Source: Kribbella solani (GTDB lineage Bacteria; Actinomycetota; Actinomycetes; Propionibacteriales; Kribbellaceae). From it: DNA of 41,026 nt. This document shows positions 21,979 through 29,896 of the stretch, piece by piece. The stretch lies in assembly GCF_014205295.1 (NCBI RefSeq), contig NZ_JACHNF010000002.1, forward strand, positions 1 through 41,026. Direction: 5' to 3'. A program made the translations under genes and the position numbers. A model generated the notes under the pieces. That model made no database searches and was not told where the DNA came from. It saw only the letters and a list, made by a program, of their open reading frames with translations. Each line of letters starts with the position of its first letter. The first letter of the stretch is position 1.

Positions 21979-23235
21979 ATGGTGACAGTCGGTAGGTGGA
22001 CAGGCTCCAAGGCCCGCGCCCTTCGCAAGGCCCTGAGGCTGAGCGGCGATGAGTTCGCCGGTCGGCTTGGGTGCGCCGAACGCACGGTTGCCAAGTGGGA
22101 GAAGGAGCTGCTCGACAAAACGCTGACTCTGGCTAGCCAGCGAGACCTCGATCTTCTACTTGAGGAGGCCGGCCTGCATGTACAGGCTCGCTTCACGGAG
22201 ATACTTCAGGAGGACGAGCGACCGCAGTCGGCGGCCCCGGTCGTCTTCGCAACGGAGGCCACCTCGGCTCTGAAGATGGTCATCCCAGCAAAGATCGCCC
22301 TCGGAAGAGTTGCGTCTCCTACGAGCGAGAGCCTCGACTGGCTCGAACAGAACCTTCGCAGCCAGTACACCGCTGACAACCTGCTCGGTCCACGCGTACT
22401 TATGCCGCTGATGAACTCGTACGTCAGCAGCATTGAGGAGATGCAGCGGGGGGCACGCGGGTCCGTACTCGAAAGGCTGCTTCGAATTGGCGCTGGGTAT
22501 GCCGAGTTCACCGGTTGGCTGCACCACGACGCCGGTGACCTCAGTGGGGCGGCATTCTGGGCGTCGCGCGCGCTGGAGTGGGCCGAAGGTGGCGGAGACG
22601 ATCGGATGACCTCCTTCGTCATGATGCGACGAGCTGCTGCAGCGCTCACGGCCGGGGAGGGAGGGCAGGCCGTCCTGTACGCCCAACGGGCGCAACGTTT
22701 CGACTCCGCTGAGACAGGCCGCGTAAGGATCATCGCCGCTGTCACCGAAGCGCACGGTCATGCCATCACCGGAGATGGAAGCGGAGCGGACCGTGCGCTA
22801 GATACGGCTGCGGGTCTGCTCGAGAGGTACAACGGCGAGATCATCGACGGCGACCCTACGGCTGACCGCTACTGCGAGCTAGGCCTGTACACCAAGATCG
22901 CCACCGCCAAATGTGCCCTAGAACTCGGTCGCGGAAGCGCTGCTGTCAACGCCTTCACCGACGTCATCAACAACCTACCGACAAACTTCCATCGCGATCG
23001 AGGGCAGTACCTGAGTTCTCTCGCCAGGGCGCACACTCTCGCGGAGGAGCCCGAGGCCGCCGTCGCAGCTGCCAAAGAGGCCTACGGGATCGCCGTCGCG
23101 ACCGGCTCTGATCGCACCCTCACGACCTTGCGCAACACCTTGCCCTCCGAACTCGCTCGTTGGTCACACAATCCGGAGGTCGAGCAGTTCTGTGCCATGC
23201 TCGCATCGGTCGACTCACAGATTGGCGGTAGCTAG
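21979..23235 (+). CDS. XRE-family regulator with TPR-like C-terminus (418 aa)
   Basis: Residues about 10-45 (GSKARALRKALRLSGDEFAG, RLGCAERTVAKWEKE) form a lambda-repressor-type HTH. The remaining 350 residues are helical repeats with motifs like RIGAGYAEFTGWLHHDAGDL, AAFWASRALEWAE and LARAHTLAEEPEAAVAAAKE, a TPR arrangement that usually senses a peptide or small ligand. Codon use is less GC-biased than the neighbours (many third-position A/T). It heads a plus-strand cluster with the PP2C-like and AAC(3)-like genes. The start has a short leader. Confidence 0.78.
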   Translation: MVTVGRWTGSKARALRKALRLSGDEFAGRLGCAERTVAKWEKELLDKTLTLASQRDLDLLLEEAGLHVQARFTEILQEDERPQSAAPVVFATEATSALKMVIPAKIALGRVASPTSESLDWLEQNLRSQYTADNLLGPRVLMPLMNSYVSSIEEMQRGARGSVLERLLRIGAGYAEFTGWLHHDAGDLSGAAFWASRALEWAEGGGDDRMTSFVMMRRAAAALTAGEGGQAVLYAQRAQRFDSAETGRVRIIAAVTEAHGHAITGDGSGADRALDTAAGLLERYNGEIIDGDPTADRYCELGLYTKIATAKCALELGRGSAAVNAFTDVINNLPTNFHRDRGQYLSSLARAHTLAEEPEAAVAAAKEAYGIAVATGSDRTLTTLRNTLPSELARWSHNPEVEQFCAMLASVDSQIGGS

Positions 23236-23236
23236 G

Positions 23237-24070
23237 TTGTTTTCCCTTGCCACAGACGCAGCTCCTGGCCGACCGAACGAAGACGTTGTGATGGTCTCCT
23301 CTGACCTCGCCGTCGTCGTAGACGGCGCCGGTGTTCCCATGGGTGGCTGTTCTCACGGCGTCGCGTGGTACGCCCAGCAACTGGCGGCGCGCACCTTTAC
23401 TGCTCTGGTCGGACAGTCTGATCGGCCATTGGCCGATGGCCTGCACGACGCTCTCGCCGCGGTCGCTGCCTCCCACTCAGATACCTGCGACCTGTCTGAC
23501 CCGGGTACGCCGTGCGCGGCGATCGGGATCGTGCGAATTGGCGCGGACCGCGTCGAGACGCTAGCCCTCTCCGATGTGACTGTGCTGGTGGAGACAGCTG
23601 ACGGCCCACAGATCACGTGCGACCTACGAATCGAAGAGATCTCCGGCACCGAGCCCGAAGCAGTCGCCGGAATGTTGTTCAACACCTCCGAACACCGCGA
23701 AGCTCTGACCCAACTGGTGGCTCGTCAGACACAGACGCGGAATCGGGAGGACGGCTGGTGGGTAGCTGCTGCTGATCCTGAAGCGGCCCACCACGCAGTG
23801 GTCAACGCCTATCCCCGAGACGCCCTTCGCCGTCTTGCAATCTTTTCCGACGGTGCGACCCGTCCAGCCGATCAGATGGCGATCTACCCATGGTCGGAGT
23901 ACATGGATCTGCTCGACAAACTGGGACCGGCAGGGCTCATCAGCCACGTACGGGAGATCGAGGTATCCGACCCCGATGGCGCCCGCTATCCCCGGACGAA
24001 GCGACACGACGACGCCACCTTGGCCTACTGGGTGCCCGACGGCTTCGAGCAGACCCGCTTGGCGGTGTGA
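23237..24070 (+). CDS. PP2C-like protein phosphatase (277 aa)
   Basis: The order GRPNEDVVMVSSDLAVVVDG, then FSDGATRPADQMA, then RHDDATLAYWVPDG carries the acidic metal-binding residues of the PP2C fold. At 277 residues it is one bare domain. I chose a TTG at 23237, two bases after the XRE stop, because homologues start about a dozen residues before the PNED motif; an ATG at 23192 would overlap the upstream gene. The stop overlaps the next start by TGATG. Substrate unknown. Confidence 0.72.
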   Translation: MFSLATDAAPGRPNEDVVMVSSDLAVVVDGAGVPMGGCSHGVAWYAQQLAARTFTALVGQSDRPLADGLHDALAAVAASHSDTCDLSDPGTPCAAIGIVRIGADRVETLALSDVTVLVETADGPQITCDLRIEEISGTEPEAVAGMLFNTSEHREALTQLVARQTQTRNREDGWWVAAADPEAAHHAVVNAYPRDALRRLAIFSDGATRPADQMAIYPWSEYMDLLDKLGPAGLISHVREIEVSDPDGARYPRTKRHDDATLAYWVPDGFEQTRLAV

Positions 24071-24957
24071 TGCACCCAGCTACCGTCACCACTCACGACA
24101 TCAGGGCAGGGCTGGAACAGCTGGGCCTGACACGATCTTCGGCCGTGATCGTGCACTCGTCGCTCAGCTCGTTCGGCCACGTCGACGGTGGCGCGGACGC
24201 CGTTGTCGATGCCTTGCTGGCCACTTGCGGGACCCTTCTTCTCCCAGGCGCAACCTCCCATGCGACTCGTGTGCCGGCGCCGCCAGATCTCGTGCGGGAG
24301 AACAACGCATCCCCCAACGTGTCCGACTGGGCGAGCTTCGATGCCGCCTTAGCGGAGGCCGCCGACTTCCACCGGGACCTGCCGATCAACCGAAACCTCG
24401 GGGTGATCCCTGAGACCTTGCGCCGCACCCGGCAACACGTCCGAAGCTGGCATCCGTGGTTCTCCTACATCGCAGCCGGCGCCGGTGCCGACGACCTCAT
24501 CGCGCAGCAGCGCCTCGACTGGCCTCTAGGTCCCATCGAGGCACTGACGGAGCTCGGCGGACAGGTGCTCCTGCTTGGCGTCTCCCACACCACGAACACG
24601 ACCATCCACCTCGGCGAGCAACTGCTCGGTCGCGCTCGCTTCTACCGGTACGCAAAGGCCGCACCAGGCGTGTGGATGGAACTCCCCAACATTCCTGGCG
24701 CCAGTCATCGCTTCGACGACATCGAGCCACACCTGCGTTCCTCCACCCGACGAGTCTCGATCGGCGCGTGCACTGCCTCCCTCGTTTCGGTCGCGGACGT
24801 GCTGGCTGTGACGCGTCATCTGATCGAGGCCTCGCCATCAGCTCTGCTCTGTGACGATCCAGCGTGCCAGTGCGCCGCCGCGATACAGCAGCGGCTACGC
24901 CAGGTAAGAGTCTTGGCGGCTGCCACCTCCGGCGCCGACAGAGCCCCAGGGGTTTGA
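24070..24957 (+). CDS. AAC(3)-family aminoglycoside N-acetyltransferase-like protein (295 aa)
   Basis: LEQLGLTRSSAVIVHSSLSS opens the acetyl-CoA-binding region, followed by GTLLLPG and an RTRQHVRSWHPWFSYIAAGA block. VLLLGVSHTTNTTIHLGEQL is the NT-x-x-H-x-x-E active-site signature of the family. The C-terminal CDDPACQC adds cysteines uncommon in resistance enzymes. Coupling to XRE and PP2C genes rather than to a resistance cassette suggests the true substrate may not be an antibiotic. Length is normal for the family. Confidence 0.8.
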   Translation: MHPATVTTHDIRAGLEQLGLTRSSAVIVHSSLSSFGHVDGGADAVVDALLATCGTLLLPGATSHATRVPAPPDLVRENNASPNVSDWASFDAALAEAADFHRDLPINRNLGVIPETLRRTRQHVRSWHPWFSYIAAGAGADDLIAQQRLDWPLGPIEALTELGGQVLLLGVSHTTNTTIHLGEQLLGRARFYRYAKAAPGVWMELPNIPGASHRFDDIEPHLRSSTRRVSIGACTASLVSVADVLAVTRHLIEASPSALLCDDPACQCAAAIQQRLRQVRVLAAATSGADRAPGV

Positions 24958-24996
24958 GGATCCCCGGAGATCGCCCCCACTCGGTAGACCGTAGTG

Positions 24997-25020
24997 GCTA
25001 CCTCGAGGGTTCGAGGTAGC
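24997..25020. terminator. 10-bp perfect hairpin between convergent genes
   Basis: GCTACCTCGA (24997-25006) pairs with TCGAGGTAGC (25011-25020) around GGGT. It sits between the converging AAC(3)-like and XRE genes and may serve both. Confidence 0.75.
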
Positions 25021-25077
25021 TAGTTGCGATCCGCCATTCGTGGGCCAGCGATTCTGCTGTCATACCGGGACACTCGG

Positions 25078-25914
25078 TCATTCGGATTCTGCAGCAAGAC
25101 CGCGGCACAACCTGGCTGCCTGCTCGCCGGTGATCGACTGAGCGAGCCAGCGGCTGTGCAGATCGCCGTAGAGCTTCAGGTCGTCCTCACCAGTGACGGT
25201 TGCTTCGCCATGGGTCAGTTCAGCCGTGACGACCTGGCTGCCGTCGCTGAGCTCGTAAAGGTTGTAGCCGCTCCAGGGGATCGCCGGCCACGGTGTGTTC
25301 TGGGGCACGATTCCGATCGTGAGCCAGTCGCCGCGTGTGGCGAGTTCGGCGAGGTGCTCCAACTGCGCGCGGGTGACGAACGGTGCGTGCAGGACCTGCT
25401 CGAGCATGACGAAGGAGAACTCTCGTGTGGTGTCGGCGAGGGCTTTCTGACGTTCGAGTCGTGCGGCGAGTGCAGCGTCGTGGTCGAACATGTGCTCGGA
25501 ATCGGCCAATTCCATGATCGCCCTGGCGTACTGCGGTGTCTGAAGTAGGCCGTGGATGGTGATGGGATCAACGGCTCGCAGTACCCGGGTATCGGCCTCG
25601 ATGTTGGTGACGTGGCTTTGCAGATGGGTTTGGTCGCGCAACTGGAGGCGGTAGGCCACCGTCTCCGAGTGGCTGGCCTCAGCCAGGGCGAGGACGGTCT
25701 CGCGGGTTGCGGCGTCCGCGTGGACAGTGTCGAGCCAGACGCGCGTCAACGGCAGAGACAGCAGACGCGCGCCGGACTCGGCTCGACTGATGGTGGGCTG
25801 ACTGACCCCGAGCCGATCGGCCATCGCGCGCCCGCTGATGCCGGCCTGGCGTCGCAGCCGGGCAAGCTCGACGGCAACCTGCCGGCGGGCGGGAAGGGTT
25901 TCGGTAGAGGTCAA
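25078..25914 (-). CDS. Scr1-type XRE regulator with DUF5753 (278 aa)
   Basis: The HTH lies at about residues 12-50 (ELARLRRQAGISGRAMADRL, VSQPTISRAESG). The rest follows DUF5753: DTRVLRAVDPITIHGLLQTP with the hallmark GLLQT-x-x-YA, VMLEQVLHAPFVTRAQLEHL, and IGIVPQNTPWPAIPWSGYNL. These WhiJ/Scr1 proteins act with a small partner in development or as toxin-antitoxin-like switches. The DUF6879 gene just upstream and the 74-residue gene complete a cassette. Confidence 0.85.
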   Translation of the reverse strand: MTSTETLPARRQVAVELARLRRQAGISGRAMADRLGVSQPTISRAESGARLLSLPLTRVWLDTVHADAATRETVLALAEASHSETVAYRLQLRDQTHLQSHVTNIEADTRVLRAVDPITIHGLLQTPQYARAIMELADSEHMFDHDAALAARLERQKALADTTREFSFVMLEQVLHAPFVTRAQLEHLAELATRGDWLTIGIVPQNTPWPAIPWSGYNLYELSDGSQVVTAELTHGEATVTGEDDLKLYGDLHSRWLAQSITGEQAARLCRGLAAESE

Positions 25915-25932
25915 ACTTGGCTCCAGACGGGG

Positions 25933-26469
25933 TCAGGCGCTCAGCTGCGCACGCCCTGAGTCGAAGGTGGTCAGGTAAGTGTTCAGCGACACGGCGTTGT
26001 TCCACAGCTCCGCGATCGCAACGAGCCCAGGCAAGAGTTCGGCGGCGGCCTGGTCGGCGCCGTGGAAGCCGCCCTGCTCGTCGTACTGCATGAGGTACGC
26101 GGCCGCGGTTGGAGTGCCGGCATCGAACAGCCAGAAGTCGCGGGCGACCAACTCGGGGTGCTGCGCGCGGTCGATCAGTCGGACCTGCTCGCCGCAGGCC
26201 TGTGACTCGACGTACCGGCCGACCTCCCACGCCTCGTACATGGTTGGCTGGGCGCTGATGAGACGTAGCCGACGCCATTCGCGGCCAGCCGCAGTTGAAG
26301 CGGCCATGTCGGCCAGCCAGGGGCTCGTCCGCACCGACCGTTCTGGCAGTGACCGCCCAGCGCGGAAGGCCTCCAGCTCTTCCACCTCGTCGGGTACGTC
26401 GTACGCCGGCAGGGTCTCCAGGCGAAAAGCCGAGACCGTGAAGTTCTTGAATCCGTCGACGAGGCTCAT
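25933..26469 (-). CDS. DUF6879-family protein (178 aa)
   Basis: FTVSAFRLETLPAYDVPDEV opens the typical N-terminus. GREWRRLRLISAQPTMYEAW, GEQVRLIDRAQHPELVARDF and WLFDAGT are family landmarks. These proteins accompany Scr1-type regulators and are thought to be their partner or effector. It is coupled upstream to the small gene at 26466 by ATGA and lies 18 bases before the DUF5753 gene. Confidence 0.78.
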   Translation of the reverse strand: MSLVDGFKNFTVSAFRLETLPAYDVPDEVEELEAFRAGRSLPERSVRTSPWLADMAASTAAGREWRRLRLISAQPTMYEAWEVGRYVESQACGEQVRLIDRAQHPELVARDFWLFDAGTPTAAAYLMQYDEQGGFHGADQAAAELLPGLVAIAELWNNAVSLNTYLTTFDSGRAQLSA

Positions 26470-26690
26470 GCCGGGGCCTTCGTCAGCTGTTCGTAGGCAC
26501 TGATGATCAATTCTCGAGGGACACGGAGCAGGCCCTCGTGGGCAGGGATGTCACCGATGGCCGACGTACTCACCGGGTCCAGGTTGTTGCCCTGAATGAT
26601 GACCGTGTCAGGTGCCTGGTCGTCGACGTACACGGTCGGGCAGTTGCCGTTGGAGCAGGAGGGGTCGCCGCCGGCGATGCGAGTGATCAT
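26466..26690 (-). CDS. small PTVYVDD-type partner protein (74 aa)
   Basis: The sequence ITRIAGGDPSCSNGNCPTVY then VDDQAPDTVIIQGNNLD resembles the small proteins found before DUF6879 genes in actinomycetes. A C-x-x-x-x-C pair is conserved. GAAAGGTG precedes the ATG at 26690. It heads the cassette; the function is unknown but linkage is consistent. Confidence 0.65.
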   Translation of the reverse strand: MITRIAGGDPSCSNGNCPTVYVDDQAPDTVIIQGNNLDPVSTSAIGDIPAHEGLLRVPRELIISAYEQLTKAPA

Positions 26691-26849
26691 GGGTGCGCAC
26701 CTTTCGTGGTGGTGATTCCAAATGATGCCACTACAGTCCCCCAGGCGCCGCCACCTGGTCAAGGGAGCTCGGATCCGGACGCCGGCGCTGGCCACGCAAC
26801 AAGAGGTCCGACGATGCCACCGCCGTCTACATCGGCCCGCCCCTGGCTC

Positions 26850-26915
26850 ATTCCGCCGTTATCAAGGCCCGCCGTCGATCGCTCCGGGGTTTCACAAAAA
26901 CCGTTTCTTGTGGGA
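26850..26915. repeat. element A: ATTCCGCCGTTATC...TCACAAAA, copy 1
   Basis: ATTCCGCCGTTATC at 26850-26863 and TCACAAAA at 26892-26899 match copy 2 at 28280-28341 with nearly the same spacing. The right part is an imperfect dyad (CACAA...TTGTG). No gene seen in 26691-26962 otherwise. Confidence 0.6.
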
Positions 26916-26921
26916 ACCCAG

Positions 26922-26951
26922 CAGGGCCGCGACCGATCGGTCGCGGCCCTG
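26922..26951 (-). terminator. 13-bp stem palindrome ending the 26963-28210 gene
   Basis: CAGGGCCGCGACC (26922-26934) and GGTCGCGGCCCTG (26939-26951) pair around GATC, itself palindromic. It lies 11 bases past the stop. Confidence 0.7.
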
Positions 26952-26962
26952 GCCGTTTGGTT

Positions 26963-28210
26963 CTACTGGTCGCGGCGACGTCGCCACCAGCGGCCGTTCT
27001 TTCGGGGTGGTTCGCTGTTGGGATCTGGGGGCGGGGCCGGTGCGGGAGCGCTCGTATCAGTCTCGGGTTCGTTGCGGCGTGGGCGGTAGCGCTTGGTTTC
27101 GGGGTGCAGGACCGGGATGCCTCGTTGGGTCATGGCGGGGATGGTGTAGTCGCTGGAGTGCCAGCTGCGTACGGCGCCGCCGGCGAGTTCCTCGAGTTCG
27201 TCGTGGGTGCGGTGTCCCCATCGTGGGGATCCGTAGGGTTCGTCGAACCTGACGGCCTGGATGAGGCCGGCCTCGGAGTGGGGTCCGCCGAACCTGCCGG
27301 GCGGGTACAGCTGGACCCACCGCACGGTGTCGTGTGCCGCGCCGCCGAGCAGAAGTTCTGCCACGACGGCGGCAACTTCCTCGACGGCGTTGGTGATCGA
27401 CTGGGAGTGGTTGTCGCCCATCTGGCCCATCACCACGACCGGCAGTTCGCCGGCGGGCCGGAACACCCGAACGTGGAACCGGCTCTGGTTCGCGCAGCCC
27501 TGCATCCGCCAGTCCAGGACTGCCTCGGTGTCCAGCGTCGGGCCGTCGTGCTGGCTGGCTCCCGGGTAGGCAGAGGTGGTGTGTTGCAGTTGCCCGATCT
27601 GCCCGGACAGCTCATGCAGCTTCGCCCCGGCGTCCTCGAGCAGGCCGGCGATCTTCTCGGCGGCCGCGCTGTGGGCGGCCGCGGCCGCGGCCTGGTTCGG
27701 GATGTCGGTGGCACCGGCCGCGGGCAGGGCGACGACGCTGCCCTTGCGGAGGTTCTCGGTGACCGGCTCGGTTATGTGGCTGACGAGGTCGGCGAGCAGC
27801 GCACTGACGCGGGAGGCCTCCTGCAGGGCGTTTGCTGCCTCGGGTGGCCAGCCGCGGTAGAGCCCGCGGCCGTAGAGCTCTGCGGTGCTGGTGAGCTGAT
27901 CGAGGCGCGCCGCAGCGTGCCGGAGCTCTTCGCCGGTGTCTGGGTCGCCGGGTTCGTCGTGGTCGGCGTCTTCAACGAAGTGGTAGTTGCGGGTCGCCGG
28001 GCTGGCGCCGGCGCGCGCCGCGGCATCAGCGCGCAGCACGTAGCGCAGCTCGCTGCAGACCAGCTCCCGCAGCGGCAGGGTGAGCTCGGGTTCTTCGCCG
28101 TACGGATCCCGCACCACCAGGTCGGTCATCTTCATGCCGACGATGCCCTCGTCGAAGCTGCCAGCCCAGGTCCGGGCGGCGGAACTGACCTCGCGCATGT
28201 AGTCGTTCAC
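26963..28210 (-). CDS. hypothetical protein (415 aa)
   Basis: Family not recognised. The N-terminal half holds MTDLVVRDPYGEEPELTLPL and many Ala-rich helices, some coiled-coil (EKIAGLLEDAGAKLHELSGQ). The C-terminal half has LPVVVMGQMGDNHSQSITNA and VRWVQLYPPGRFGGPHSEAG, a compact alpha/beta domain by pattern. A Pro/basic tail ends it. Start is GTG at 28210. Two copies of element A flank the gene, and the integrase lies on the other side. Confidence 0.6.
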   Translation of the reverse strand: MNDYMREVSSAARTWAGSFDEGIVGMKMTDLVVRDPYGEEPELTLPLRELVCSELRYVLRADAAARAGASPATRNYHFVEDADHDEPGDPDTGEELRHAAARLDQLTSTAELYGRGLYRGWPPEAANALQEASRVSALLADLVSHITEPVTENLRKGSVVALPAAGATDIPNQAAAAAAHSAAAEKIAGLLEDAGAKLHELSGQIGQLQHTTSAYPGASQHDGPTLDTEAVLDWRMQGCANQSRFHVRVFRPAGELPVVVMGQMGDNHSQSITNAVEEVAAVVAELLLGGAAHDTVRWVQLYPPGRFGGPHSEAGLIQAVRFDEPYGSPRWGHRTHDELEELAGGAVRSWHSSDYTIPAMTQRGIPVLHPETKRYRPRRNEPETDTSAPAPAPPPDPNSEPPRKNGRWWRRRRDQ

Positions 28211-28279
28211 GACACCCGACCCTAGGCCCTACACGGCGTGATGGCCCGGTGACACGAACCATGCCGCCAGCGGCGGCTG

Positions 28280-28341
28280 ATTCCGCCGTTATCGCCCGCC
28301 GCCGTGAACCCCGTCCGGTGTCACAAAACGGTTCTCTGTGA
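28280..28341. repeat. element A: ATTCCGCCGTTATC...TCACAAAA, copy 2
   Basis: ATTCCGCCGTTATC at 28280-28293 and TCACAAAA at 28321-28328, ending in TGTGA (TCACA...TGTGA dyad). It lies in the 320-base gap before the integrase gene and could include its promoter or a recombination core. The gap otherwise holds only a 14-base direct repeat at 28492-28505 and 28510-28523. Confidence 0.6.
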
Positions 28342-28530
28342 GCGTGGCGACACGCCGTTGCCGTCGCGAGTTTTAGTACCGCTTTCGCGGCGGGTTCGGT
28401 CGGTGGCTGGTCGTACGGTCAGAACGGTTCCGCTTCGCAGCAGTAGCGGAACTGGACGCCGTACGACGGGTGCGCCGAGCACCAGGTCGTCGACGTCGAC
28501 CAGGACCACGACGTCGACCAGGAGGCCGCG

Positions 28531-29160
28531 ATGCCCGCACCACCACCGCCCACGAACAAGGGCCGGCGGTTCCCGCCCGAACCGCTGACCCGAGCTGAGC
28601 TCCGCCAGTTGGTCGGGGCCGCGTCGCGGACGACGTCGTCGGGGATCCGGATGCGCGCGATGGTCGGCGTGATGTTCGGTGCCGGTCTGCGGGTCAGCGA
28701 GGCCTTGGATCTGTGGCCGCGCGACGTCGACACTGCCGGCGGGAAGATCCGGGTCCAGCACGGCAAGGGCGACCAGTGGCGCGTGGTCGGCATCGATCCG
28801 GAGTCCGGCGCCCTGATCGATCACTGGCTGGAGCGCCGTACTGCGCTCGAGCTCGGAGGCCGGCACCGTCTGTTCACCACGTACAGCTCGAACAACCACG
28901 GTCAGCCGATGAGCGACCGCTATATCCGCGCGGCCCTGGCCCGCCTGGCGGTCAAGGCCGGCCTGGACAAGCGGGTCCACCCGCACGGGCTACGGCACTC
29001 GCTCGCGGTTGACCTCAGTGATTCCGGCGTGCCGCTGCGGGCGATCGCCGACCAGTTCGGCCACGCATCGACCGCCACGACCGACGAGTACCTGCGACGT
29101 CTCAACCCCAGCCAGCTGGTCGACGTGATGACCGCCCGGCGCTGGCAGGAGGCAACATGA
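28531..29160 (+). CDS. tyrosine recombinase, catalytic domain only (209 aa)
   Basis: All catalytic residues are visible: R54 (AGLRVSEAL), K79 (VQHGKGDQW), H152-x-x-R155 (HPHGLRHS), H178 (FGHASTATT) and Y187 (DEYLRR). The N-terminal core-binding (SAM-like) domain of about 100 residues is absent; only a Pro-rich leader of 20 residues precedes. AGGAGG lies six bases before the ATG, so the short form appears to be the real product. It may use a partner for arm binding or resolve dimers rather than integrate. Confidence 0.85.
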   Translation: MPAPPPPTNKGRRFPPEPLTRAELRQLVGAASRTTSSGIRMRAMVGVMFGAGLRVSEALDLWPRDVDTAGGKIRVQHGKGDQWRVVGIDPESGALIDHWLERRTALELGGRHRLFTTYSSNNHGQPMSDRYIRAALARLAVKAGLDKRVHPHGLRHSLAVDLSDSGVPLRAIADQFGHASTATTDEYLRRLNPSQLVDVMTARRWQEAT

Positions 29161-29354
29161 CTGAGGCCGGCTCACGGGTAGAGAGGGACCCACTGCGTCT
29201 CGCAGACAATCTGATCGCCGCGTTCGAAAAGCTGCGCACGCGGTCAGACGGGATCGCAGTTCAGGTCCACCAGACCCGCGAGATGCGGAGTACCGGGTTG
29301 TGGCCGATGTGCTTTACCGGACCGGCTCCGGATGCCTGGTCGTGGTCGGCGTAG
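29157..29354 (+). CDS. possible short gene coupled to integrase (65 aa), doubtful
   Basis: An ATG at 29157 overlaps the integrase stop by ATGA. The first 43 residues (RLADNLIAAFEKLRTRSDGI) look like a helical peptide. The last 22 residues lie antisense to the better-supported gene at 29261-29446. Either a convergent overlap of about 94 bases is real or this frame is spurious. Confidence 0.3.
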   Translation: MTEAGSRVERDPLRLADNLIAAFEKLRTRSDGIAVQVHQTREMRSTGLWPMCFTGPAPDAWSWSA

Positions 29355-29446
29355 AGCACGCACCGGACTCCGTCCTTGGTTGCTGTGCACGTCTCGTACT
29401 CGCCGATTCGGTACGTCGTCTTGACCGGCGCTTCGGGCTGGGTCAT
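29261..29446 (-). CDS. small CxxxxxxxxC/His protein (61 aa)
   Basis: The product includes YETCTATKDGVRCVLYADHD and AGPVKHIGHN, a Cys/His spacing seen in small actinobacterial proteins of unknown function. Its ATG at 29446 overlaps the previous stop (ATGA). Length and coupling support it; the function is unknown. Confidence 0.55.
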   Translation of the reverse strand: MTQPEAPVKTTYRIGEYETCTATKDGVRCVLYADHDQASGAGPVKHIGHNPVLRISRVWWT

Positions 29447-29649
29447 GCCCGCGTGCCCGGGCCCGGCTGGACCGGTTCGCACACCACGTTGCAACGCTGC
29501 GAGTAGTCCTGACGCTGCTGGGCCTCCAGGCGCCGGCCGACGTCGGCCGGGCCGCTCCAGTCGGAAATGAGCTCGGTTCCCAGCCAGACCCGGACCCGTA
29601 CGTCGGGGCCTGGGGGTGGCAGGAGTGTTCGTGCGGCAGCGGCGTTCAT
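29443..29649 (-). CDS. small hypothetical protein (68 aa)
   Basis: Start at 29649 (MNAAAARTLLPPPGPDVRVR); the longer upstream frame is shadow of the XRE gene. VRVWLGTELISDWSGPADVG and RRLEAQQRQDYSQRCNVV make a two-part domain with one strand pair and a helix. It is divergent from the XRE-TPR gene at 29896 and forms a two-gene operon with 29261-29446. Confidence 0.5.
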   Translation of the reverse strand: MNAAAARTLLPPPGPDVRVRVWLGTELISDWSGPADVGRRLEAQQRQDYSQRCNVVCEPVQPGPGTRA

Positions 29650-29673
29650 GGTTCCCCGTTGGTCGGCTGGAAT

Positions 29674-29731
29674 GGCCAGGGCGCCAGGCCGATCAGGGGA
29701 GATCACAGAGTGTGGCGCCAGCGCCCTGGCC
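29674..29731. promoter_or_regulatory. 11-bp inverted repeat in divergent region
   Basis: GGCCAGGGCGC (29674-29684) and GCGCCCTGGCC (29721-29731) are perfect inverted copies 36 bases apart, between divergent genes 29649 and 29896. A looping operator for a dimeric regulator or an RNA stem are both possible. Confidence 0.45.
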
Positions 29732-29845
29732 GTACGGAGATCCTCGCGGCGGCAGCGGGTGATCAACAGGGACGAAACGTACACGTTTCGGATCCGGGTG
29801 ACGAAGGGGAGACGCTGCGTGCACGCGGCGAGTACCGGGCACAAA

Positions 29846-29896
29846 TCCGGGGCGTACCGTGGAAGGTGCTGAGTCTTCCGAAAGGTACGCCCCGGA
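29846..29896 (+). promoter_or_regulatory. nested inverted repeat over the start codon of the XRE-TPR gene
   Basis: TCCGGGGCGTACC (29846-29858) pairs perfectly with GGTACGCCCCGGA (29884-29896), whose last A is the first base of the ATG. Inside, GGAAG and CTTCC pair as well. As RNA it would hide the ribosome site; as DNA it is a symmetric operator. Autoregulation of the XRE protein is the simplest reading. Confidence 0.6.

Noticed and set aside
26538..27252. Plus-strand frames between the DUF6879 cassette and the 415-aa gene
   Set aside because: They overlap supported minus-strand genes and run through a terminator palindrome; composition is Arg/Gly-rich shadow.
28492..28523. 14-base direct repeat in front of the integrase as an attachment site
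   Set aside because: Low-complexity GAC/GTC-rich sequence with an 18-base step, likely chance or a coding relic; element A is a better candidate.
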